Shown here in pieces: positions 18,501-26,010 of a stretch of DNA of 34,980 nucleotides. The stretch covers positions 1 through 34,980 of the forward strand of contig JANQQW010000124.1 of the NCBI GenBank assembly GCA_028284885.1. The letters run 5' to 3'. Source of the DNA: Planctomycetaceae bacterium. GTDB taxonomy: Bacteria; Planctomycetota; Planctomycetia; Planctomycetales; Planctomycetaceae. Numbering within the stretch: position 1 is the stretch's first letter; the number at the start of each line of letters is the position of its first letter. Made by a program: the position numbers and the translations under genes. The notes below the pieces were generated by a model that was not told the DNA's origin, made no database searches, and saw only the letters and a list, made by a program, of their open reading frames with translations.

Positions 18501-19559
18501 ATGTCACGTCGAAGAGTGGTGAGCGGGCGGCGAGCGGGAAGTCTCGCCGCGGCGCTGCTGCTGTCGATCGTCGCCATTGGTCAGGCGGGGGAACCACGTC
18601 GGTTCGACTTCGCCCGACCGCGGATGGGAACGGTCGTCCGAACATCAGTCTACAGCGACGACGAAGCCCTCGCAAACGACGCGGTCAGCGCGGCTTACGC
18701 CCGTGCCACCGAGCTGAACGCCATTCTCAGCGACTACGAGCCGACCAGCGAACTCAACCAACTCTGCCGAGACTCCGGTCCGGGAAAACCCGTTCGCGTC
18801 AGCGGTCCGCTCTTCGACGTGCTGACGCAGAGCGAAACGGTTTCGCGAGCAAGCGGCGGAGCCTTCGACGTGACGGTGCGACCGCTCGTCGCGCTGTGGC
18901 GGAAGGCCAGACGCACCAAGACGTTGCCGCCCGAAGACCAACTCGCCGAAGCACTCACACGCGTCGATGCCCGGTCCGTCGTTCTCGACCCGGAGAAGCG
19001 TACGGTCGAACTCCGCAAGTCGAACACGAGAATCGACTTGGGGGGTATCGCGAAGGGCTACGTCGCCGACGCCATGCTCGACGTCCTCCGGTCGCGCGGG
19101 CTGACGCGGGCGATGGTCGATGCCGGGGGCGATCTGGCGCTCGGAGACGCCCCGCCCGGCCAGCGGGGCTGGCGAGTGGCACTCGACGGACTCGACGACG
19201 AGGCCAATAAACCCACATTGCTCCTCGAACTACGAGAAAAGGCGGTCGCGACCTCGGGGGACCTCTACAAGTTCCTAGAGATCGACGGCGTCCGATACTC
19301 GCACATCGTCGATCCGAAGACCGGGCTCGGACTGACCGAACGGATCGCCGTGACCGTCGTAGCAGAGGACGCGGCCACCGCGGACGCGTACGCCTCCGCC
19401 GTCAGCGTGCTCGGTCCCGAGCGTGGCCTTGTGCTCGTCCGGAGGACGAAGTCCGTCGAGGCGCGCATACACTTCTTCAGCAAAGGCCGCGTCCGAACGC
19501 TCACCACCTGCGGCTTCCCCGACCCGCTTCCAACCCGCGACGAGACCCGACCCCGATGA
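18501..19559 (+). CDS. apbE: ApbE-family FMN transferase
   Basis: Exported flavin transferase that attaches FMN through a phosphoester bond to Thr/Ser of target proteins such as Rnf or Nqr subunits; 352 residues. An N-terminal hydrophobic signal (about 15-30) precedes the family motifs: RPRMGT near the start, ELNAILSDYEPTSELN, DLGGIAKGYVAD, VDAGGDLALG and HIVDPKTG. The start ATG has GGGAGG four bases upstream. The stop overlaps the next start by ATGA, so the two genes are coupled. No Rnf, Nqr or NosR gene is present, so the target protein must be elsewhere. Confidence 0.92.
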   Translation: MSRRRVVSGRRAGSLAAALLLSIVAIGQAGEPRRFDFARPRMGTVVRTSVYSDDEALANDAVSAAYARATELNAILSDYEPTSELNQLCRDSGPGKPVRVSGPLFDVLTQSETVSRASGGAFDVTVRPLVALWRKARRTKTLPPEDQLAEALTRVDARSVVLDPEKRTVELRKSNTRIDLGGIAKGYVADAMLDVLRSRGLTRAMVDAGGDLALGDAPPGQRGWRVALDGLDDEANKPTLLLELREKAVATSGDLYKFLEIDGVRYSHIVDPKTGLGLTERIAVTVVAEDAATADAYASAVSVLGPERGLVLVRRTKSVEARIHFFSKGRVRTLTTCGFPDPLPTRDETRPR

Positions 19560-20362
19560 GCAGCGCGGACGCCCCCCTCTCGCCTGGCAACGTCCGAATG
19601 ACGCTGCTCGGCACCGGCACCAGCGTCGGCGTGCCGGTCGTCGGCTGCCCCTGTGCCGTCTGCACGTCCGACGACCCCCGCAACAAGCGGACCCGCTCCG
19701 GCGTCTTCGTCGAAGCGCCGGAGGGGAACTTCGTCATCGACACGTCGCCCGAACTCCGCATCCAGCTGCTCCGGGAGAACGTCGAGGTCGTCCACGCCGC
19801 GGTCTTCACCCACGGCCACGCCGACCACATCTACGGTCTCGACGACCTCCGCATCTTCGGCTTCCGGCTCGAACAGGCAATCCCGCTCTACTGCGAGCCG
19901 GAGGTCGAGGCCGTCATCCGCCGGGCGTTCTCGTACGCCTTCCAGCCGCCGGTCGAGACGAACCACAAGTTCGCCACGCCCAACCTGCGGTTCGAGTCGG
20001 TCGGCCTCGAACCGTTCTCGTTGCTCGGGGCCACGCTGCGCCCCCTGCGGCTGATGCACGGCCGCACGCCGGTGCTCGGCTACCGGGTGAACGACGTCGC
20101 GTTCTGCACCGACGTCAGCCACGTGCCGGACGAGACGCTGCCCTACCTCGAAGGGCTCGACACGCTCGTGCTCGACGCCCTCCGCCACGAGCCGCACCCC
20201 ACGCACTTCTGCATCGAGCAGGCGATCGCCCTCGTGGAACGCCTGCGACCCCGTCGGGCGTACTTCACGCACCTCTCCTGCCATCTCGACTACGCCGCGA
20301 CGAACGCCGCCCTGCCGGACGGCGTCGAACTCGCGTACGACGGCCTCCGCATCGACTGCTGA
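19556..20362 (+). CDS. Metallo-beta-lactamase-fold hydrolase, PhnP-like
   Basis: Cytoplasmic metal-dependent phosphodiesterase of the PhnP/RNase Z-like group, 268 residues. It starts LLGTGTSVGVPVVGCPCAVC, where the CPCxxC is the structural zinc knuckle of PhnP-type proteins, followed by VIDTSPELR, the metal-binding THGHADHIYG, YCTD-like CTDVSHV and YFTHLSCHLDY. PhnP acts on cyclic phosphates, but no other phn genes are near, so the true substrate is open. The start overlaps the apbE stop (ATGA), so translation is coupled. Confidence 0.88.
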   Translation: MSSADAPLSPGNVRMTLLGTGTSVGVPVVGCPCAVCTSDDPRNKRTRSGVFVEAPEGNFVIDTSPELRIQLLRENVEVVHAAVFTHGHADHIYGLDDLRIFGFRLEQAIPLYCEPEVEAVIRRAFSYAFQPPVETNHKFATPNLRFESVGLEPFSLLGATLRPLRLMHGRTPVLGYRVNDVAFCTDVSHVPDETLPYLEGLDTLVLDALRHEPHPTHFCIEQAIALVERLRPRRAYFTHLSCHLDYAATNAALPDGVELAYDGLRIDC

Positions 20363-20385
20363 GCCGCCCCCGGCGATCCGAGTGC

Positions 20386-20413
20386 TTGCGTTCCCGCCGC
20401 GACAGCCGACAAT
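20386..20413 (+). promoter_or_regulatory. Candidate sigma-70-type promoter (TTGCGT-N16-GACAAT)
   Basis: A -35-like TTGCGT and a -10-like GACAAT are spaced by 16 bases and lie 52 bases before the downstream lipoprotein start. They occur in the only non-coding gap ahead of that gene. The call rests on consensus similarity alone. Confidence 0.4.
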
Positions 20414-20464
20414 CGCGGCAGGCCGGCGTCGCCGGTCGTTCGAGGACCAACTGGGACGGGAACC

Positions 20465-22429
20465 ATGAAGCGACTCTTGTGGTGCAGCGCACTGATGCTG
20501 AGCCTCGGCCTGTTCGGCTGCGGCGGCGGCGACGACACCGAGACCGACGGCGGGGGTGGAGGCAACACCAACACCACGGACGGCGGAGGTGGCGGCGAAC
20601 AACAGGCCGCGAACGACCTCGACCTGACGTATGTCCTGCCGGAGTTTCAGATCGCCGTCGTCGCTCACCCGCAACGAGTCTGGAGTTCGCAACTCGCTCA
20701 GGGAGTCGTCGAGAAGGACACGATCGCCGACAGGTTCCTCGAGCAGTCCGGCCTGGACCCACGGAAGATCGAACGGGTGCTGGTCCTCGGCAAGGTGCCG
20801 CCGCCAGAGGTGATGACGCCACGCACGCGGCAAGGGGGCGTAGGGGACGAGTTCCCCGAGGGGTTCGAGCGGGATCTCGAGCAGGGTGAAAGCGAAGAGG
20901 CCTTCGAGGCGGACGAAGCGTCCGAGGAGGAGGGGGAAGCCGCTTCCGAAGAGTCGGCCCCGTTCTCGGAAGAGGAGTTCGGCGAGGAAGAGGAAGGGCC
21001 GGGCTTCGGTCCCGGCGAAGGCGGGAACTTCGGCGGCGCCCGGCTCGAGCCGCCCCCGCGGCCGGAGATGCCGGCACTCGTCGTCTGGTACTCCGAGCCG
21101 ATCGACACGGCCGCCGTGCTCGAGAAGGCGCCGGTCGATGCCGACGAACCGCTGAGTCACGCGAACACGAAGATCTACCAGAGCCGCTGGTCTCCGGAGA
21201 CCGAGCCGTCCGTCGCCTTCCCCACGGAGAAGACGATGCTGTTCGGCCGGGTGGCCGTGCTGAAGAAGCTGATCGACGCAAACGGACCGTCGAGCGGAGC
21301 ACTGGCCGAACGGCTGTCGAAGGAGAGCCTCGACGCCGACTTGGTGATGGTCAGCCTGCTCGCCGACCACGAGGACTCCGTCAAGGCGTTCGCCGACGTG
21401 ATGGGTGGCGACTTGCCGGAGGACGCCGCGACGGCGCTCGACTTGTCGACGGCGGTCGATGCCGTCGTCGCCCGGATCGACCTCGGTGCAGAGAGCCTGA
21501 TCGACGTCGTCCTGGAGACGGAGTCGGCCGAGGTGGCCGGGCAACTCGCGGCGAAGGGCAAGGAGGGCGTGAAGGCGCTCCAGCAACTCGTCGGCGTCTT
21601 CAAGAGCTTCGCCGGACAGGACCAGGACGCGTTGGCGATATTCGGGCTCGCCGAGAGCACGCTCGCCGGTGTCTCGATCGAGAGAAGCGAGACGACGGTG
21701 CACGGCAAAGTCGCCGCCCCGTCCGACTGGAGCCCGGTCGTCGCCCTCGTGAACGACGCCGTCGAACAGGCCAAGGGAGCAGCCAAGGCAGCTTCGGCGA
21801 AGAGGGACTTCAAGGAGATCGGCGTCGCCTTCCACAACTTCCACGACGCGTACGGCGGCTTCCCGTCCGTCGCGGCGTTCCAGGACGCCGAGGGGAAGCC
21901 GCTGCTGAGCTGGCGGGTCGCCCTGCTCCCGTACCTCGAGGAGTCGGCTCTGTTCGAAGAGATCGCCTTGGACGAGGCATGGGACAGCGAGCAGAACAAG
22001 GCCCTGCTCGAGCGAATGCCGGCCATCTTCAAGTCGCCCGGCGTGGACGAGCCGGGCATGACGACCGTCGTCGCCGTCGTCGGTGACACGACGGGGCTCG
22101 GCCCACTCCCCAAGGGAGCCCCCTTCCGGCCGGGCAATCCCAAGACGAACATCAAGTTCCGGGATTTGACCGACGGGTCGTCGAACACGATCCTCGTCAT
22201 TCGCACGACGCCCGAGAACGCCGTGCCGTGGACCAAGCCGGCCGACCTGCCGTTCGACGAGGAGAAGCTTGACCAGCTCGTCGTGGACTCGTCCGACGGG
22301 GCCTTCATGGCGATCTTCGCAGACGGTTCGGTCAACAAGCTGGACGCCAAGATTCCAGCGGAGGTGTTGCGAGAATTGCTGATCCGCAACGACGGTGAAA
22401 TTCCCCGGTACGACGAGTACGTCAAGTAG
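20465..22429 (+). CDS. Acidic lipoprotein with DUF1559-like C-terminal domain
   Basis: Envelope lipoprotein of unknown function, 654 residues. The signal peptide ends in a lipobox (LFGC, C19). A glycine/aspartate/threonine linker (20-47) follows, then a globular stretch, a strongly acidic low-complexity segment (about 134-189), and a second globular region. The C-terminal part resembles the DUF1559 (SBP_bac_10-like) domain common in planctomycetes: NFHDAYGGFPS, SWRVALLPYLEES, FRDLTDGSSNTILVIR and a WTKPADLPFD block. Typical DUF1559 proteins begin with a prepilin-like methylation signal; here that is replaced by a lipoprotein signal and a long extra N-terminal region. It has its own candidate promoter and terminator, so it is probably a single-gene unit. 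Confidence 0.85.
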   Translation: MKRLLWCSALMLSLGLFGCGGGDDTETDGGGGGNTNTTDGGGGGEQQAANDLDLTYVLPEFQIAVVAHPQRVWSSQLAQGVVEKDTIADRFLEQSGLDPRKIERVLVLGKVPPPEVMTPRTRQGGVGDEFPEGFERDLEQGESEEAFEADEASEEEGEAASEESAPFSEEEFGEEEEGPGFGPGEGGNFGGARLEPPPRPEMPALVVWYSEPIDTAAVLEKAPVDADEPLSHANTKIYQSRWSPETEPSVAFPTEKTMLFGRVAVLKKLIDANGPSSGALAERLSKESLDADLVMVSLLADHEDSVKAFADVMGGDLPEDAATALDLSTAVDAVVARIDLGAESLIDVVLETESAEVAGQLAAKGKEGVKALQQLVGVFKSFAGQDQDALAIFGLAESTLAGVSIERSETTVHGKVAAPSDWSPVVALVNDAVEQAKGAAKAASAKRDFKEIGVAFHNFHDAYGGFPSVAAFQDAEGKPLLSWRVALLPYLEESALFEEIALDEAWDSEQNKALLERMPAIFKSPGVDEPGMTTVVAVVGDTTGLGPLPKGAPFRPGNPKTNIKFRDLTDGSSNTILVIRTTPENAVPWTKPADLPFDEEKLDQLVVDSSDGAFMAIFADGSVNKLDAKIPAEVLRELLIRNDGEIPRYDEYVK

Positions 22430-22455
22430 TCGTTGGCCACACTCCAGTGCGACAG

Positions 22456-22487
22456 CAGCCCGGCTCGACCACGAGCCGGGCTGTTTT
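22456..22487 (+). terminator. Intrinsic terminator after the DUF1559-like lipoprotein gene
   Basis: A perfect 11-base stem (CAGCCCGGCTC / GAGCCGGGCTG) with a six-base loop, followed by TTTT. It begins 27 bases after the stop codon and is the clearest intrinsic terminator in the window. Confidence 0.85.
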
Positions 22488-22560
22488 CACGTCCCCGAAC
22501 GAAACACTACCGTCGTTCGACACCATCAGGTGTCGTCCCCAAGTCTCGACGAGGTTTCCG

Positions 22561-25185
22561 ATGCCCGGCCGCTTCCCGTTGACGTTGCTGATCGCTCTCG
22601 CGTCCTTCGAGACGTTCGCGGCCGACCCCGCGACGGTCTCGTTCGAGGGGAAGCCCGGGACCACCCTCGAACCACGAGCCGGGCTCGCCGTGAGAACGGC
22701 CGGCGAGAACGGACTGACCCGCGTCGCCGAGACGCCGACTCCGTTGCTCTACGACCCTGCCGTGAAGCGGACGCGTCCGAACACGTCGGCACTCCGGTTC
22801 GCCAAGGGGGATCGACTCGAGCTGGCCGCCCCGGCCGGTCTTCGCAGTTTCACGCTGGAGATGTACGTCAAGCCGAGCGGCGTGCCGAACCGCCACCTGA
22901 GGATCGGCGTGAAGTCGCGGAACTCGAAAAAGGGGGCCGAGGCGGCGATCGGCGTGCGGCGACTGTGGAACTTCCGACAGTCCTACTGGGGCGGCTTCGC
23001 CGACGACGGCCGCGGCCATCGTGAGGAGTGGTCGACCGGCCACTACGTCACCATCTCCCGCCTCCGCGGAGACGCCCTCGGCTGGCGGCACCTCGCCCTC
23101 GTCTACGACGACGAGAAGCGGACCGTCTCGACGTGGCTGGACCACTGGCAGGTCGCGAGCCGGACGTTCGGCGAGCCGTTGACCTGGGACGACGCCCCGT
23201 TCCTCGTCGGCGGCGACGGCTCCGGGAAGACCGACTTCGAGGGACTCGTCGACGAGGTCCGCCTGACCTCCGAGGCACTCTCGCCCGACCGGTTCCTGCG
23301 AGCCGTGACGACACCGGTCGAGAACGTCGACTTCTCCTCTCCCGCGACGCTCCTCCCGGAGGACAGCGGCTACGTCGATCTCCGGTCCGGGTTCGGGGCG
23401 GTCGGCGACGGCGTCCACGACGACACGGCCGCCTTCCAGAAGGCGTTCGGCGAACTCGCCAACAAGGTGCCCGGAGCGTACTACACGCTGTACGTCCCGC
23501 CCGGCAACTACGTCGTCTCGGACCTCCTCCGCTGCAGCCGGTTCTTCGTCGTCCAGGGCGCGGGACGCGACCGCACCACGATTCGACTCCGCAACGACTG
23601 CCCCGGTTTCGACGATCCCGAACGGCCTCGACCGGTCGTCCGCGCCTCCAGCACGAACGGTCCGCCCGGCTCGAACAAGGGCGTGAACGGCAGCTCGATC
23701 GGCATCTACTTCAGCGACCTGACGATCGACACCGGCAGCGGCAACCCGGGCGCCAAGGGGTTCGAGTTCCACTCGAACAACCACGGCCTCGTCGAGAACG
23801 TGTTGATCCGCAGCGGCGACGGCACCGGCCCGGTCGGCCTCGACCTCACCCACAAGACGAACGGGCCCGCGCTCGTGAAGAACGTCGAGATCGACGGCTT
23901 CGACCGCGGCATCGCCATCGCCTACGCCGAGTACAGCATGACGCTCGAGCACGTCGTGCTCCGAAACCAACGCGAGGTCGGCGTCCTCAACCGGTCGAAC
24001 ATCCTGGCCGTCCGCGGCCTCCGCAGCGAGAACCGCGTACCGGCCGTCCGCAGTCTCGGCGGGGCCAGCATGCTGACCCTGCTCGACTCCCGGTTGCACG
24101 GCGGCGACTCGGACCAGACCGCGATGCACGTCGAGGGGGCCCTCTACGCCCGCAACGTCGACGTCGAGGGGTACGGCAAGTCGCTCGAGAAGAAGGTCTA
24201 CGTGTGGCACGGCTGGCGCGAGAAGCCGGCCTTCGAGTGGGCCGACGGACCAACCCTCGAAGGCGACCTCGACGAGTGGTGGGGCGACACGACCGTCGCC
24301 CCGTTCGGAGGCGGCGAACGGGGCTCGCTGAAGCTTCCAATCGAAGAGACGCCCGCGATTGCTCTCGGCGATGTCGAGACCGACTGGATCAACGTCCGCG
24401 ACTTCGCCGACCGCGTCGAGGGTCGCGACTGGACGGCCGCCCTCCAGGCGGCGATCGACTCGGGAGCCAAGACCGTCTACCTGCCACAGGGCGGGTACGA
24501 GGTCCACGGCACGGTCCACCTCCGCGGGGCCGTCGAGCGGTTGCGGGGCATGCGTGCCTCGCTGCACCGCCCGAAGGACTTCGACGGCGAGGCCCCGTTG
24601 CTCGTCTACGACCACGGCGACCCGGACCACGTTGCACTGCTCGAGCATCTCGAGATTCGCGGACGACTGCACCACTCCTCGCCTGCGACGCTCGTGATGA
24701 AGCACGGCAGCCCCGTCCGCTACACGACCGCCCCGGAGGTCGGCCGGTTGTTCATGGAGAACGTCCAGGCGACCGGCTGGGAGTTCGACAACCCGCAGCA
24801 GGTCTGGGTGCGGCAGTGGAACCCGGAGTCCCACGCCGCCGGCCCGTGCATCCGCTCGAAGGGAGCGACGATCTGGGCGCTCGGCTTCAAGACCGAGTAC
24901 CAGAGCAGCAAGCTCTGGGCGGAGGGGGGAGCGAAGACCGAGATCCTCGGCGGCTTCGTCTACCCCGTCAACAAGGACATCCCCAAGGACCGGCCGGTCT
25001 TCAAGAACGTCGACTCCGACATGTCGCTCGTCTACGGGATGAGCGTGTACGTCGCGAACCACCGCCTGCAGGTGGACGACACGCAGAACGGCGACCGGGT
25101 CGAGGTGCTGCAGGAGTCTGGCCGGTGGGCCCGGGCCCGGTTCCGGATGGACCTCTACACGAGCCGCCGACCCGACGAGAAGTGA
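22561..25185 (+). CDS. Secreted LamG + double right-handed beta-helix protein (pectate-lyase-superfamily-like)
   Basis: Exported protein of 874 residues, probably binding or cleaving polysaccharide. The signal peptide is about 20 residues (MPGRFPLTLLIALASFETFA). Residues 60-250 resemble a concanavalin A-like/LamG jelly roll (ALRFAKGDRLEL, SFTLEMYVKPSG, GWRHLALVYDDEK, GLVDEVRLTSEALS). Two pectate-lyase-superfamily/GH55-like entries follow: VDLRSGFGAVGDGVHDD at about 272 and INVRDFADRVEGRDW at about 610, each leading into a parallel beta-helix (for example VYLPQGGYEVHG). No catalytic residues can be assigned by eye. The ATG at 22561 has GAGG six bases upstream and gives a clean signal; upstream in-frame starts would run through the terminator. 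It is convergent with the PH-domain gene, with 16 bases between stops. Confidence 0.85.
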   Translation: MPGRFPLTLLIALASFETFAADPATVSFEGKPGTTLEPRAGLAVRTAGENGLTRVAETPTPLLYDPAVKRTRPNTSALRFAKGDRLELAAPAGLRSFTLEMYVKPSGVPNRHLRIGVKSRNSKKGAEAAIGVRRLWNFRQSYWGGFADDGRGHREEWSTGHYVTISRLRGDALGWRHLALVYDDEKRTVSTWLDHWQVASRTFGEPLTWDDAPFLVGGDGSGKTDFEGLVDEVRLTSEALSPDRFLRAVTTPVENVDFSSPATLLPEDSGYVDLRSGFGAVGDGVHDDTAAFQKAFGELANKVPGAYYTLYVPPGNYVVSDLLRCSRFFVVQGAGRDRTTIRLRNDCPGFDDPERPRPVVRASSTNGPPGSNKGVNGSSIGIYFSDLTIDTGSGNPGAKGFEFHSNNHGLVENVLIRSGDGTGPVGLDLTHKTNGPALVKNVEIDGFDRGIAIAYAEYSMTLEHVVLRNQREVGVLNRSNILAVRGLRSENRVPAVRSLGGASMLTLLDSRLHGGDSDQTAMHVEGALYARNVDVEGYGKSLEKKVYVWHGWREKPAFEWADGPTLEGDLDEWWGDTTVAPFGGGERGSLKLPIEETPAIALGDVETDWINVRDFADRVEGRDWTAALQAAIDSGAKTVYLPQGGYEVHGTVHLRGAVERLRGMRASLHRPKDFDGEAPLLVYDHGDPDHVALLEHLEIRGRLHHSSPATLVMKHGSPVRYTTAPEVGRLFMENVQATGWEFDNPQQVWVRQWNPESHAAGPCIRSKGATIWALGFKTEYQSSKLWAEGGAKTEILGGFVYPVNKDIPKDRPVFKNVDSDMSLVYGMSVYVANHRLQVDDTQNGDRVEVLQESGRWARARFRMDLYTSRRPDEK

Positions 25186-25205
25186 CCGGCGGACGGCCGG
25201 GTCAC
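25182..25205. terminator. Compact hairpin holding both stop codons of a convergent gene pair
   Basis: GTGACCGGC pairs with GCCGGGTCAC over a five-base loop with one bulged G. The left arm contains the beta-helix protein stop and the right arm contains the stop of the opposing PH-domain gene. No T-run is present, so termination strength is uncertain. Confidence 0.4.
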
Positions 25206-25726
25206 GCGGTCTGCCGCGACTCGATCTGCATCAGGGCCGCGTCCGTCCAGCTCCGGGCCTCGCGTGCCTTCAGGATCGTCTGTCGGAACGTCGCCGGGTT
25301 CACCACGCCGGTCAGCACGCCCAGCGTGCTGCCGTCCGCGGCCAGCAGGTGCAGGTCGGCGGCGGCGAAGAAGACCTGACCGGGAGCCTGCTCGACGGCC
25401 ACCTCGTCGATCGACGCGAGCGGAATCTCGACCACGAGCCGCGACCGCGTTCCGAGCCACATCCGCCAACGCCGAACCGAGCGGTTCGTCACCTCGTAGG
25501 TGTCCCCGAGTGCCTTCTGCGCCAGGTACAACAGGGTGGTGAACGGCGCGACGGGCAACCCGAAGAGCAGGTGCGACAGCTTGACCTTCCCGAAGCCGAC
25601 CGGGATCGCGTTCAAGATCGACCCGAACAGCTGACCGACCCAGCTCGACGAGATCGACGGGTACGTCACCGCGACCGTCCGTTCCACTTGGGTGCTCACC
25701 CCTGCGATGGCCTGCGGTCGCATCAT
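25202..25726 (-). CDS. Small membrane protein with bacterial PH-like domain
   Basis: Protein of 174 residues with no assigned function. A hydrophobic stretch (about 51-75, HLLFGLPVAPFTTLLYLAQ) is followed by a bacterial PH-like domain: YEVTNRSVRRWRMWL, then EIPLASIDEVAVEQ, HLLAADGS and a closing helix. This follows the pattern of bPH proteins in which the text YEVTNRRV opens the domain. Two adjacent ATG codons (25726 and 25723) are possible starts. Longer frames to 26212 are arginine- and proline-rich and lie opposite the AsmA-like gene, so they are rejected. It is divergent from the AsmA-like gene over 284 bases. Confidence 0.72.
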   Translation of the reverse strand: MMRPQAIAGVSTQVERTVAVTYPSISSSWVGQLFGSILNAIPVGFGKVKLSHLLFGLPVAPFTTLLYLAQKALGDTYEVTNRSVRRWRMWLGTRSRLVVEIPLASIDEVAVEQAPGQVFFAAADLHLLAADGSTLGVLTGVVNPATFRQTILKAREARSWTDAALMQIESRQTA

Positions 25727-26010
25727 CGTAACGCCCGTCGTTCTAGGTCGTTCCGTGGGACTGGAGTGGTCGGAAGCTAGCACAGTGCTGCAGCCGATTC
25801 CAGCACGACGCGGCCCGTCGCCCGGCATGCTCGGCGCGCGACGCGTCGTCCGTTCGTCAGCCCGCCTGTCTTCTCTGTCCCGAAGTCTCGCGGAGGAATT
25901 GCAGCGATCGGCCGGGGCCGCCGGATTGCGACGAAGATTCCCGTCCGGCAGGTCGAATCCGATTCGGGGGGGTGCCCTGAAGAGTCCAACTGGCCCGACG
26001 GGTCGAATTG
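25727..26010. other. Divergent intergenic region (PH-domain gene / AsmA-like gene)
   Basis: A gap of 284 bases which should contain promoters for both flanking genes. I found no convincing -35/-10 pair, hairpin or repeat. Open frames here are compositional by-products of GC-rich DNA. Confidence 0.5.

Noticed and set aside
19265..21844. Minus-strand open frame of 859 codons across apbE, the PhnP-like gene and the lipoprotein gene
   Set aside because: It is antisense to three genes with clear family motifs and crosses their boundaries.
25776..25791. GCTAGCACAGTGCTGC resembling part of a strong synthetic sigma-70 promoter
   Set aside because: Only the -10/downstream portion matches, there is no properly spaced -35, and there is no sign of engineered DNA.
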